Source: Amantichitinum ursilacus (lineage in GTDB: Bacteria > Pseudomonadota > Gammaproteobacteria > Burkholderiales > Chitinibacteraceae). From it: a stretch of 64,000 bases of DNA. This document shows positions 54,380 to 63,862 of the stretch, piece after piece. The notes beneath the pieces were generated by a model that was not told the DNA's origin, did not search any database, and saw nothing but the letters and a program-made list of their open reading frames with translations. The first letter of the stretch is position 1, and each line of letters opens with the position of its first letter. A program made the position numbers and the translations under genes. Location of the stretch: assembly GCF_001294205.1 (NCBI RefSeq), contig NZ_LAQT01000007.1, positions 1 through 64,000 on the forward strand. Direction: 5' to 3'.

Positions 54380-55620
54380 AAAACCGTCTGAAAGTTCTCT
54401 CGTTTCTGCAGTACTTTATCTGGGGCGCCTGGGTGGTGACGTTTGGCGCATACATGATCCGCACGCTCGGCTTTACCGGCATGCAGGTGGGCGACGTCTA
54501 CAGCACCAAGGGCTTGGCCGCCATCATCATGCCGGGCCTGCTGGGCATCGTGGCGGACAAATGGGTGCCCGCCAACCGGCTCTATGCCTTGTGCCACACC
54601 ATCAGCGGCCTGGCGCTGTTCTTTGCAGCGCAAGTGAACGAGCCTGCGGTCATGTTCTGGGTGATGTTGGTCAATATGATGATGTTTATGCCGACCATGG
54701 CGTTGTCCAACACCATCACCTATTTTTGCCTGGGTAAAGCCGGACTGGATACGGTGGCCAACTTTCCGCGCATCCGCGTGTTTGGCACCGCTGGCTTTAT
54801 CGTGGCGATGTGGTCGATCAGCCTGCTGCATTTTGAGCTGAGCAATGTGCAGCTTTACATCGCTGGCACCGCGTCCATCTTGCTGGCGCTGTATGCGCTG
54901 ACGCTGCCCACCGTGCCCACCGCCGAACGCAGCGCCAATCAAAGCCTGGCCAGCCGTTTTGGCCTGGATGCCTTCGTCCTGTTTAAACGGCCGCAAATGG
55001 CGCTGTTCTTTTTGTTTGCCATGCTGCTGGGCGTTGTACTGCAAGTGACCAACACCTTCGGCAATCCGTTCTTGCACGACTTTGCCAGCCAACCGCAATA
55101 CGCCGATAGCCTGGTGGTGCAATATCCGTCGATGCTGCTGTCGATGTCGCAGATTTCCGAGATCTTCTTCATCATGGCCATCCCGTTCATGCTGCGTAAA
55201 TTCGGCATCAAGACGGTGATGGTGATCAGCATGCTGGCCTGGACGCTGCGCTTTGGCTTCTTCGCCATCGGCAATCCCTCGCCGATGGGCATGGTGTGGC
55301 TGCTGCTGTCGATGGTGGTGTACGGCTGCGCATTCGACTTCTTTAATATCTCGGGCTCGATCTACATCGAGAAAGAAGTCAGCCCGCAGATTCGCGCCAG
55401 TGCACAAGGTCTGTTCATGACCATCGTCAACGGTCTGGGCGCGTTTGTGGGCGCCAAAGCCAGCGGCGCGATTGTGGACCACTACACCGTAAGCGGCACG
55501 CGGGACTGGCACACCATCTGGATGATTTTTGCGGCTTATGCGCTGACGCTAGCCATCGTGTTTTCGCTGGGCTTTCGCTATAAGCACGTGCCGCAGGAAA
55601 TGGCGCAGGTGCGGCATTAA
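54376..55620 (+). CDS. nupG: nucleoside:H+ symporter, NupG/XapB family
   Basis: A 414-residue MFS protein with twelve helices. N terminus LKVLSFLQYFIWGAWVVTFG, then KGLAAIIMPGLLGIVADKWV, FPRIRVFGTAGFIVAMW and FDFFNISGSIYIEKEV are typical of the nucleoside:proton symporter family. It imports nucleosides that enter through the Tsx-like channel encoded upstream. Confidence 0.88.
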   Translation: MKNRLKVLSFLQYFIWGAWVVTFGAYMIRTLGFTGMQVGDVYSTKGLAAIIMPGLLGIVADKWVPANRLYALCHTISGLALFFAAQVNEPAVMFWVMLVNMMMFMPTMALSNTITYFCLGKAGLDTVANFPRIRVFGTAGFIVAMWSISLLHFELSNVQLYIAGTASILLALYALTLPTVPTAERSANQSLASRFGLDAFVLFKRPQMALFFLFAMLLGVVLQVTNTFGNPFLHDFASQPQYADSLVVQYPSMLLSMSQISEIFFIMAIPFMLRKFGIKTVMVISMLAWTLRFGFFAIGNPSPMGMVWLLLSMVVYGCAFDFFNISGSIYIEKEVSPQIRASAQGLFMTIVNGLGAFVGAKASGAIVDHYTVSGTRDWHTIWMIFAAYALTLAIVFSLGFRYKHVPQEMAQVRH

Positions 55621-55648
55621 TCCCTTGGCGGATGCGTAATACAAATGG

Positions 55649-55672
55649 AAGCCGGCCTTGCGCCGGCTTTTT
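55649..55672. terminator. terminator between nupG-like gene and cas2-3
   Basis: AAGCCGGC-cttgc-GCCGGCTTTTT between convergent genes. The stem with A and T on either side could serve both directions. Confidence 0.88.
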
Positions 55673-55695
55673 AGTGCGCCGCTTCGGGCGACGCG

Positions 55696-58600
55696 TTAAC
55701 GCTCAACTTGCTTCAGATAAAAGCCGAACGACGCATCGCGCCAGACTTCCTGCTCCGGACGGGCCGTCACCGTGTCGCCCACCGAAACATTCGACTGCGC
55801 TGTATTGCGCAACATCACGCTTAGCCCACGCTCCAGATCGACCTCGTGCATTTCACATTGCGCCGCCAGTTCATCCAGCGACCAACTCAGCCACGCATTG
55901 GCGCGCCGGCCACCGCCCTCGCTACGCACCTCGCGGGGTAAACATTGCGTGCCCGCCCGGCCGGGCAAGGTGCGGCAGCAAATAAAACGCCATTCACCGG
56001 CGTGTTTTTCAGCATGCCAGGCATCCTGCACATCGCGCTCACGCAAAGCATAGCGACGATACCAGGCCTCGCTCATCCACATCCCGGCAGATTGGCCCAA
56101 CAGGATGGCCAGCGGCGTCGCTAGCGCCTGCTGCATCAGGCGATCTTCGTCGGCCGCCATCGGCGTGCCGGGGTCAAAGCGCAAGCGCGCATCAAGATTG
56201 CCGAAGCGCGATAGCCACGCATCGTCGCCCAACAATTGTTGGAGATCAGTATCGCTATAAAACAGGGTGTGCCCGGGCTGGCGTTGCTGCCGGGGCGATG
56301 CCGGTTCCAGACCCGGCAGACAGAACACGCCGTGCATGCCGTTCTCGTACAGATCCAGCCCCCGCGCCCACCGGAAATTACGCTGCAACAGCGCCACATT
56401 CGGCGCGGAAACCGGTGTTTGCCGGTGCCGATTAACCCGCCCCACCGTCTGCACGATCGAATGCACGCTGGATGGCTCAATCACCGCCCAATCGAAATCA
56501 TGATCGCGACCCACCTCTTCGACCGGCGTGGCCACCACAATAAAAGGCACGCTGGACGAACTCGACGCTGCCAGCGCCTGGCGGATGAGCGGGTCATTGG
56601 CGGTATGCGCATTGGCCTGCTCGCCTCTACCTTTGCGCGTCAGCAAATAGTCCAGGCGTTGTTCTTTCAGGTAACGCTGCATCATGAAATCGTTGGCGTG
56701 ATAACAGGCGATTTGCGCATGCGGCAGCGCGTCGGCCAATACGCGCGCTACCTCAATCGCCTGCACCACGTTAGCGATGCGCACCAGGCCGAATGTCAGC
56801 GATTTCTGTGCTGCAGGCACGGGCCAGGCATGTGCGGCGTGTAATTGGCTGACCGCTTGCACAATCGCCTGCATGATCGGCCGCTGCGCACCCATCAGGC
56901 CCGCATCACGCGCTGGCACCGGCGCAAGGCAGGCTAGCCGTATCGGTTGTCGGGGCAACGCGGCCAGCAATCCCTCCAGGTACTCGCGATAGCCAGCGTT
57001 AAAGTCCGGCGTCAGATCGAGCCATTGCGGCGCGATACGGTCGTTGATGAGCAAGGCCTGCCCTGCCATGACCTCGCCGTGCAACGCGGCGCGCATGGCC
57101 AGGCCGTGTGCAAACGCTTGCTGTACGGCGCTGGCCACCGGTTCCGCGAGCGTGGCCGACGCGCAGATGACGTTGCGCCCCAACAGCGCCGCCATCTGCA
57201 CCACCCGCAAGACCGCAATCAAGGCCGGGGGATCATAGGAATCCAGCTCATCCAGCACCAGATCGCTATCCTGCAAGCGCAGCAAAGCCTGCACATGGCG
57301 TGCTTGCTGGCCAGGATTGCCCGCATGAATGATGAAATCCACCGTTGAAACCAGGATGGGCGCAGCCAACAAACGGCGCGTACGCGGTTTGCCATGGGTA
57401 AGAATCGCCGTCCAGGCGGGCGCATCGAAATCGGCGCCTACGGTATCCACGTCCACCGGGTCTTCATCATCCAGATCAAAAGCGGTGGGGGAATCGCGTT
57501 GCGCCAGTCGGGCCAGCAATTGATCGCCAATCACCGTCGCCAGTTCGTCCGCGCCGATGCCAAAGCCCGTGCGCAGTGCTTCGCCCGTTTGCAGCGTCAG
57601 CGTGCGCAGATTAAGCGCAATCACAAAGCGTGGCTCGTCGCGCAGGGCGCAGGCCATCTTGGCATTGGCGCGCGTTTTACCCGAGCCGGTGCCCGCCACA
57701 TTCAGCACCAACAGCGGCGTCTGCGATTGCTGCCGATAGGTGCTGATGGCGCGCACCGCTTGATCTTGCCAGGCAAATGCGGGGGTATCCGCCGGAGCCA
57801 GAATCCGTTGTGCCGATTCCGGCGACAGGCCCGGCCACGACGGCTGATGCATGCGCCAGGCATAATCGGCGGCGCGCTGCGCCACGTGTTGCAGATGCCA
57901 GTTCAGCGGCTGGTCCAGACGGCGTGCGCCAGCGGGCGTGCTTTTGGTATTGGCGTACGGCGGCTTTCCGGTCGCGCCGTGCTGTTTCTGATAATCGATT
58001 GCCGACACGCTATGGTCCGCCAGAATCAGCGCCGCGCGCGCCAACAGCGTCAGCCCGCGCCAATACAGTTCTGGCTCGGCCAAGGTGGGTGTGGCGGCCG
58101 CCAGCCGCGCCATGGCTGCCGCCAGTTGCTTGAGCGTAGCGGCATCCAGCTCGGGCTTTTCCTGCTTTGGCATATCCAGGGCCGGGGGCACGTGCCGGCT
58201 ACCATCTGGCGCGCTGTATCCGGTGAGCGGTCCAGGCAGTTTGTGATGGCTGGCCACAATAAACGCCAGCGCTGATTGCCAGTTGCGAATGCCGTGCTGC
58301 CAATCCGCCACGCCTCGGCCGGTTTCCTGCAGCAGCGCAGGCTGGAGCGATGACCATGCTTGCGGCCAGTCTTTGCCCTGCAACAACTGTCCCAACAAAT
58401 GCATCGAAAGCCACTCGTGGCGCAGCGGAAATGCGTGGCGCGTTGATCTGGCGAGCTGGCCGGGGCCAAAAGCCTGGCCGCAAATGCCTGTTCCGCCTTG
58501 CCCAGATCGTGCGCCCAACCTGCGGCGCTGGCCAACAGACACACCGCGCGCAGCCACGCGGGCGTGGGTTTGCGCTTGCGCCGGGTGGTGCCGACTGCGT

Positions 58601-58862
58601 ATTGCCCGTCCGGGCCAAAGGCGCTGCGCGCGCCGACTACCCACAGCAGTTTCATACGCTGCCGACCTTCGTTGCGATAACACGCCACGGCCGTCTGGCG
58701 CGTGGCTTTTTGTCGCAACAGGCTACGCAAGGCCTGCATGCCTTCGCTGGTAATGGGTGTGGCCCAACTGCGTTCGCCCGTACGAACGGCATAGCTGTCG
58801 AGCACCGCGCGCGTGCGTCTGAGCGCGCGGTGGTGGCAGGCGGAAATCAGCGTGATGTGCAT
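55696..58862 (-). CDS. cas3: type I-F Cas2-Cas3 fusion nuclease-helicase, apparently frameshifted
   Basis: The N-terminal part (MHITLISACHHRALRRTRAV..., ERSWATPITSEGMQALRSLL, AVACYRNEGRQRMKLLWVVG) is the Cas2 domain of I-F Cas2-3, and the frame continues into the HD motif GWAHDLGKAEQAF. Near 58,430-58,460 this frame turns to nonsense while the neighbouring frame begins to make sense (PLRHEWLSMHLLGQLLQGK), carrying the helicase with Walker A AGTGSGKTRA, DELDS box and VGRVNRHRQTP. Joined, the protein would have about 1,055 residues, the usual length. An indel thus separates Cas2 plus the first HD motif from the rest. If real, interference is probably lost. Confidence 0.85.
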
Positions 58863-59113
58863 GGCGACGAGTGCGGTGTGGCAGCGGGAAATCGTAGTGT
58901 GAGCGCCCCACCACGCAGCCGCGCTGGTAGCATTTTACTTGCCGATGTCAATTAAATAATGCACGCCAGCGCGCTATTAAAACCCGCCTCGCCACAACCC
59001 GACTGGACGCACTACCGGAGGCGCAATGCGCTCACAAGTTTTGATCTAGCCCAGGATTTCAGGCATTCGGGTGGCGCTACGCTGGGGCATTCATGTTGAA
59101 AAGGGCGTGAGAA
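58863..59113. promoter_or_regulatory. divergent promoter region of cas2-3 and csy operon
   Basis: A 251-base gap between outward-facing cas genes, with an AT-rich stretch at 58,930-58,980 containing AATTAAATAATG and, on the minus strand, a TTGACA hexamer. No gene seen. A GGGCGTGAGAA ribosome-binding region precedes csy1. Confidence 0.45.
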
Positions 59114-60199
59114 ATGGCGAGTAAGAAATCACAGAAAGCTGCTCTTGAGTGGCAGCCGCTGCCGCCGGATGCATATCGGAAAACTATCAAAGGACTGGTT
59201 CATCTTTCAGCCAAAATCAGCAATTCAAAAACACGGGCAGGCGTGCGATTGGCCAAATCCAGTGCACTGCCTCTGCCCTACGTGTCCGTGCGCACTCTGC
59301 TGGCGCACACGGAAGAACTGGATCTGGATTACGCGGTTCTGCACACGTCCAAATCGCAGGCATTCAAACAAATAAATGCTGCGCGAATTGATTCCGCCGT
59401 TCGTGCCAACGCCGACAAGGCTGAAATTAACGAAATTGATGAAGGCTGGAATGAAGCAGCACAACAACATTTCGAGACTGGCACGGCGTTCATTTCGATG
59501 CGGCTATCCCAGCTGCTATTACCGGTGGGCAATGGCGAATACCGCGCATTTACCCCACTGGCTTCAGCATCGCTGGCAAAACTGATAGATCAGCACATCG
59601 ACGCTCACCACACGCGTTGCAAAGAGCAGCCGAAAGGCGGTGAGCTTCGATGGATACCCCGTGCCGTTATCGGCATCGGTGGCACCAAATGGCAAAACGC
59701 CGGCAGTCTGGTCCGCCATTTCAAACCCCTGGTTTGTGCAGCGCCCGTTGAAAACCGCAATATCAAACACGCGCTGCATCTGTTCTACCACGGTGGCTCA
59801 ATCACGCTTCGACACACGCTGATGCGGGAATGGCGCGCCAGCCTGGTCCGGGTTCAAACCACGGGGTCCAACTCCGCTGTCGCACGGGCTACAGAACGTG
59901 ACGTCATCCGACGCATCGTGTTTGACGTCTTGGCCGCAAATCGGACCAAAGCTCAAACCTTGCACCGCCACCGGGCGTACTTGCCCACCAAGGACGATAG
60001 CCTGCTCGCCGCCAGCGTTGCGCTAGTGCCGCGTGGTCTGGTGTTGCCGGAGGAACGTAGCGCTGAATGGCGCGAACAGTTTGGTGCCCGGCTGGCACAG
60101 GCCATGGCCAGTTATTCGTACCTCGACACGCAGCGCACCGCTTCGCTTGATCCCGCCGCCATCCACTGGTTGGCCACCACCATCGAGGGGGCGCTATGA
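59114..60199 (+). CDS. csy1: type I-F Csy1 (Cas8f)-position protein, divergent
   Basis: A 361-residue protein in the first position of the Cascade operon. It is shorter than the usual ~430 of Csy1. The most Csy1-like piece is IGIGGTKWQNAGSLVRHFKP, comparable to the GGTKPQN motif of Csy1; the rest is poorly conserved. It should be the large subunit that recognises the PAM. I rely mainly on position before csy2. Its stop overlaps the next start (ATGA). Confidence 0.75.
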   Translation: MASKKSQKAALEWQPLPPDAYRKTIKGLVHLSAKISNSKTRAGVRLAKSSALPLPYVSVRTLLAHTEELDLDYAVLHTSKSQAFKQINAARIDSAVRANADKAEINEIDEGWNEAAQQHFETGTAFISMRLSQLLLPVGNGEYRAFTPLASASLAKLIDQHIDAHHTRCKEQPKGGELRWIPRAVIGIGGTKWQNAGSLVRHFKPLVCAAPVENRNIKHALHLFYHGGSITLRHTLMREWRASLVRVQTTGSNSAVARATERDVIRRIVFDVLAANRTKAQTLHRHRAYLPTKDDSLLAASVALVPRGLVLPEERSAEWREQFGARLAQAMASYSYLDTQRTASLDPAAIHWLATTIEGAL

Positions 60200-61110
60200 G
60201 CTACGTGCTGATTCCACGCCTGCGTATCAACCATGCCAATGCGTTCGTCGGTCGCTACGCCATCAGCCCGGCACAGGTAATGGCAATAACGCTGTTTGCC
60301 CACAACCTGGCGCGCCATGTACTGCCAACGGGCTTTGACTACTCTGCGGTCGGCGTCGCCATCATTCATCACGACGCGCAGATGCTCGGAGAAGCCCCCT
60401 ACGCGATGAATAAAAAGTCTGCCGCTTTTCATCCGCAGCAACGCCGTGGCGCGGCGCTGATCGACAACAACGACTATGCCCAAGGCAGCAAGTCCGCTTT
60501 GTCGCTGCAGCCGGTGGCCACCTGCCATCTGACGGTGTCGCTGGTTGTGCATCTGCCAGGCGCGTTTTCGGAGTTAAAACTCGCCCGCTTTTTGCAGCGA
60601 GCTCGCATTGCAGGCGGCCTGGTCATCGGCCATGGCGAGTTGCAGATCGAAGCGGAATGGCAATCGCTGAAACTGCCGCAAGGCTACTGGATCATCGACC
60701 GCAGCGACCTGCTAGAGGGCAATCCGCTCGACGCGTTGATTGCCGCATTGGGCCGCCAGGCCAGAGAACCCGTAGCGGAAGAACCGGCCGACGCCGAGAC
60801 GGAAGAGACCGCGAAAATCGAACCCGCCTTACCCACATCGTGGCTAGCCCCCGCCGTGCTTGCCTATGCCGCCGCAACCGACTTTGCATGCCGTACCGGC
60901 GTACGCATGGCCTTGGGGCTGGACGGAGCACCCGACGAGATTCCATTGCATGCCTGGGGCGAAGCCATGCTGGGGCTGGTGCAGTACGTCAGCCAGCGCC
61001 ACTGGGCGAGCTTGCCTGATGTTGCGCCCCTGCCGTTCTGGTACCCCACCTGGCTGCGCGACGACGTGTTTGCCGTACGTATGTCCGCACCTCCAATCGC
61101 CTCTTTTTAG
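60196..61110 (+). CDS. csy2: type I-F Csy2 (Cas5f)
   Basis: A 304-residue protein. The N terminus YVLIPRLRINHANAFVGRYA corresponds to the RAMP-type LxxPRLRxxxANA start of Csy2, and AVGVAIIHHDAQMLGEAPYA and VVHLPGAFSELKLARFLQRA follow the family. It binds the 5' handle of the crRNA together with Csy1. A charged Glu-rich insert (EEPADAETEETAK) lies around residues 195-210. Confidence 0.84.
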   Translation: MSYVLIPRLRINHANAFVGRYAISPAQVMAITLFAHNLARHVLPTGFDYSAVGVAIIHHDAQMLGEAPYAMNKKSAAFHPQQRRGAALIDNNDYAQGSKSALSLQPVATCHLTVSLVVHLPGAFSELKLARFLQRARIAGGLVIGHGELQIEAEWQSLKLPQGYWIIDRSDLLEGNPLDALIAALGRQAREPVAEEPADAETEETAKIEPALPTSWLAPAVLAYAAATDFACRTGVRMALGLDGAPDEIPLHAWGEAMLGLVQYVSQRHWASLPDVAPLPFWYPTWLRDDVFAVRMSAPPIASF

Positions 61111-61148
61111 CTCTCAGGTTCCACCTTACTCAATCAAAGGATGTTTTT

Positions 61149-62276
61149 ATGCCAAGCAAAAACAAACCCGCAAGCAAGCTACCCGGCGTACTGGCCTTTC
61201 AACGTAGCCTGCTGCTCAGCGACGCCGCCTTTTACAGCGTAATGCCCGATGGCAGCACGTCTCCGGTGCAGGTCATTCGCCACGGCATACGTGGTACGCA
61301 GAACACCAATCAAGACGGGAATAAAGAGACCTCGACGACTGGCACTGCCGAGCGCGTGGAGGTCAGCCAGATCCAGATTACCGACAGTGCGCGGCTGGAT
61401 TGCGAGGCGGTGGCGCTGGAGGTGCGTTTTGATCTGCGCATGCTCGACCTGAAGGGATCACTGTTTACCTGCGCGTTGGGCAAAAAACAGAAGGGCGAAG
61501 AGGTCGCCGAATTCCGTGCCAGCTTCGATGAGTTTATCGAACGCGCTTATTCATCAGCGGGTCTGCAAGAAGTGGCAAGACGCATAGCCCGCAACATCTT
61601 TAACGGGCGCTGGCTGTGGCGCAATCGAACGCTGGCGTGTGCGATCACGGTTCGGGTCACCAACGCCAATGACAAGGTCTATACGCAAGACGCGCTCGCT
61701 ATTTCGACTAGCCAGTTTGGCGACTACAGCGCGGCTGAAATTTCGGTCGGCAACATCATCGCGGAGGGTTTGTGCGGAAACACCACCGCTACCACCTTGC
61801 GCATCAGCGCCACGCTCGACTTCGGGTTGCGCGGCGCGGTCGAAGTTTATCCATCGCAAAATTACGTGGAAGAGAAGCCCAAGGGCTTTGCGCGGCCGCT
61901 CTATGCCTTAGGGGTGCCCGAACCACGAGACAGCAATCCAGAAATCAAGCTCGACTTTGTCGCCACCCGGGTGATGGGCCACGCCGCGTTGCGTGACCAG
62001 AAAGTCAGCAATGCGCTGCGCACGATCGACACGTGGTATCCGGCATATCCCGAAATCGGCCGCCCCATTCCGGTTGAACCCAATGGCGCCAACCTTGATG
62101 CGCAGCGGCGTTTTCGCGATCCAAAAACCAATACAAGCGCGTGGATATACGCAGGCAAGATGCGCGGGCTTGATCCCGACAGCGACGGCGGGATGTACAT
62201 GATCGCCAGCCTGATCCGCGGCGGGGTGTTCAGCAGCAGTACTGAAGAAAAGAAAAACGAGGATGCAACAGAATGA
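61149..62276 (+). CDS. csy3: type I-F Csy3 (Cas7f) backbone protein
   Basis: A 375-residue protein. LPGVLAFQRSLLLSDAAFYS at the N terminus, RRIARNIFNGRWLWRNRTLA in the middle, SNALRTIDTWYPAYPEIGRP and SLIRGGVFSSS at the end match Csy3 closely. Six copies normally coat the crRNA spacer. AAAGGA ribosome-binding site. The start is 38 bases after csy2; the stop overlaps csy4. Confidence 0.92.
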   Translation: MPSKNKPASKLPGVLAFQRSLLLSDAAFYSVMPDGSTSPVQVIRHGIRGTQNTNQDGNKETSTTGTAERVEVSQIQITDSARLDCEAVALEVRFDLRMLDLKGSLFTCALGKKQKGEEVAEFRASFDEFIERAYSSAGLQEVARRIARNIFNGRWLWRNRTLACAITVRVTNANDKVYTQDALAISTSQFGDYSAAEISVGNIIAEGLCGNTTATTLRISATLDFGLRGAVEVYPSQNYVEEKPKGFARPLYALGVPEPRDSNPEIKLDFVATRVMGHAALRDQKVSNALRTIDTWYPAYPEIGRPIPVEPNGANLDAQRRFRDPKTNTSAWIYAGKMRGLDPDSDGGMYMIASLIRGGVFSSSTEEKKNEDATE

Positions 62277-62812
62277 ACCACGCCGCCTTCTACCTTGATA
62301 TCGTCGCGAGCGGACAGCCCGTTCCTGGTACAGCGGCGCAGGTCGTGCGGGCGTTACACCACGCCTTTAAATTCGTGCCTGACACTTACGCAATCGCACT
62401 ACCTGACGCTAATCCATTCAAACGCATCCGCATCTTTGCCGAAACCGCGCCCGCGCTGCACGACTTGCACGCGCACTTGCAAGATGAGCCCGCCATCCAT
62501 CAATTTGGCTACTTTCGCGCGGTGGCTGCGGTACCTCAGCCGTTTGATGGCCTATGGGTCAGCTATCGGCGCTACCGCATTCCCACGCGCAAAGCGGAGC
62601 GCAACGCGGGTGGCACGGTGCGCGTGCGGCGCATCTTGCAGGCCGACGCATTGCGGCTGCCGTTCTTTGATATGCGCAGCAAAAGCACGGGGCAGAATTT
62701 CCGGCTCTATATTCAGCCGTGCCCGGCCGAGCCGAACGCCACCGCGTTACTGCCCGACGGGTATGGGCTAGCCAGCGCCACCCGGCCGTTTGCGCTGCCG
62801 GTGCTGCCTTGA
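62273..62812 (+). CDS. cas6f: type I-F Csy4 (Cas6f) crRNA endoribonuclease
   Basis: A 179-residue protein with the N-terminal ferredoxin-like half (AAFYLDIVASGQPVPGTAAQ, paired histidines at RALHHAFKF as the likely catalytic His) and C-terminal LPFFDMRSKSTGQNFRLYIQ, which carries the Ser/Gln/Phe RNA-hairpin contacts of Cas6f. It cuts the pre-crRNA below the repeat stem. Its start and stop both overlap neighbouring genes. Confidence 0.93.
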   Translation: MNHAAFYLDIVASGQPVPGTAAQVVRALHHAFKFVPDTYAIALPDANPFKRIRIFAETAPALHDLHAHLQDEPAIHQFGYFRAVAAVPQPFDGLWVSYRRYRIPTRKAERNAGGTVRVRRILQADALRLPFFDMRSKSTGQNFRLYIQPCPAEPNATALLPDGYGLASATRPFALPVLP

Positions 62813-63768
62813 GCCAGGGCCGCCCGCGTAAACCTCAGCAGATTCTGCTATCGAAACGGGCGAATCTGTTTTATCTGGAACACGCGCGCGTTCTGCAAAA
62901 GGACGAGCGCGTGCTCTATTTAACCGAGACGCTCAACGACATCGACCAGTACTTCAACATTCCTGAGCGCAATACGGCATTGCTGCTGTTGGGCAAGGGC
63001 TGTTCGATTACCGACGCGGCGGTGCGGCGGCTGGCCGAATCCAATGTAATGCTGGGCTTTTGCGGCAGCGGTGGCACGCCGCTGTTCGCATCGACCGAGC
63101 CTGTTTTCTTGTCACCACAATCGGAATACGGGCCCACCGAATACATGCAGGCATGGGCGCGGCTGTGGTTTGACGAAGCGAAAAGGCTGGATGCCGCGCG
63201 GGATGCATTGCGCGAGCGCATCCGCTATTGCCGGGCCAGTTGGGCCAGCAACGAATATCTGCGCCAGCACAAGGTGCAACCCTCGGGGCTGGCCGCCGGG
63301 CGCTTTGAACAGGTCATCACCGCAGCCATCAGCACGCAGGATCTGCTGCTGGCCGAGGCCGCCTGGGCGCGCCAACTGTATGCACTTCTGGCGCGCCAGC
63401 ACCAGGTTGACTTCAGCCGCGCGGAAGGTGTCGGCGCCAAGGACAGCAAGGCCGAGCGCATCAACAGCTTTCTGGATCACGGCAACTACTTGGCTTATGG
63501 CCTGGCGGCGGTCGCGCTTAATGGCTTGGGCATCAGCTTCTGTTTTCCACTGCTGCACGGCAAAACCCGCCGTGGCGCGCTGGTGTTTGATATCGCCGAT
63601 CTGGTCAAAGACGCGCTGGTTATGCCGCTGGCGTTTGAATGCGGCGCGAACCTGCGCTGCACAGACCAGGAATTCCGCGGCCGCATGATCGAAACGCTGC
63701 AGGAAAGCGAGGCGCTGGATTATCTGTTTGGCTTCGTTAAATCGACGTGCCAGAAATACGATTGTTAA
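62809..63768 (+). CDS. cas1: type I-F Cas1 integrase
   Basis: A 319-residue protein. I place the start at the TTG overlapping the csy4 stop (TTGA), giving MSQGRPRKPQQILLSKRANL, the normal N terminus; the frame is open further left inside csy4, but homology begins here. LLGKGCSITDAAVRRLAESN, GAKDSKAERINSFLDHGNYL and VFDIADLVKDALVMPLAF with metal ligands match I-F Cas1. It integrates spacers together with the Cas2 domain of Cas2-3. Position after csy4 and before the array is unusual. Confidence 0.93.
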   Translation: MSQGRPRKPQQILLSKRANLFYLEHARVLQKDERVLYLTETLNDIDQYFNIPERNTALLLLGKGCSITDAAVRRLAESNVMLGFCGSGGTPLFASTEPVFLSPQSEYGPTEYMQAWARLWFDEAKRLDAARDALRERIRYCRASWASNEYLRQHKVQPSGLAAGRFEQVITAAISTQDLLLAEAAWARQLYALLARQHQVDFSRAEGVGAKDSKAERINSFLDHGNYLAYGLAAVALNGLGISFCFPLLHGKTRRGALVFDIADLVKDALVMPLAFECGANLRCTDQEFRGRMIETLQESEALDYLFGFVKSTCQKYDC

Positions 63769-63862
63769 CAAGGAGTTAGCGGGGATGCAAAAAAATGAAG
63801 TCAATCGGCATAAAACGAAGGTAGGTGATTGATTGGGTTGAGGTTTGGAACTGGGATTTTCA
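63769..63862 (+). promoter_or_regulatory. CRISPR leader
   Basis: A 94-base AT-richer stretch between cas1 and the first repeat, with A7 (GCAAAAAAATGAAG) and T-rich patches. By position it holds the array promoter and the site where new spacers are inserted. Confidence 0.65.

Noticed and set aside
54133-55512. 459-codon minus-strand open frame opposite the nucleoside symporter
   Set aside because: His/Gln/Arg-rich shadow; the membrane protein on the other strand is certain.
55696-58683. Reading cas3 as an intact 995-residue protein starting at 58,683
   Set aside because: Its first ~80 residues are out-of-frame Cas2/HD sequence; the true Cas2 domain and HD motif are in the neighbouring frame from 58,862.
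59114-62812. Assigning the CRISPR locus to the minimal I-F2 (Csy1/Csy2-less) variant or Tn7-linked I-F3
   Set aside because: csy2, csy3 and csy4 are recognisable, a fourth gene occupies the csy1 position, and cas1 and cas2-3 are both present; no tniQ or tns genes are seen.
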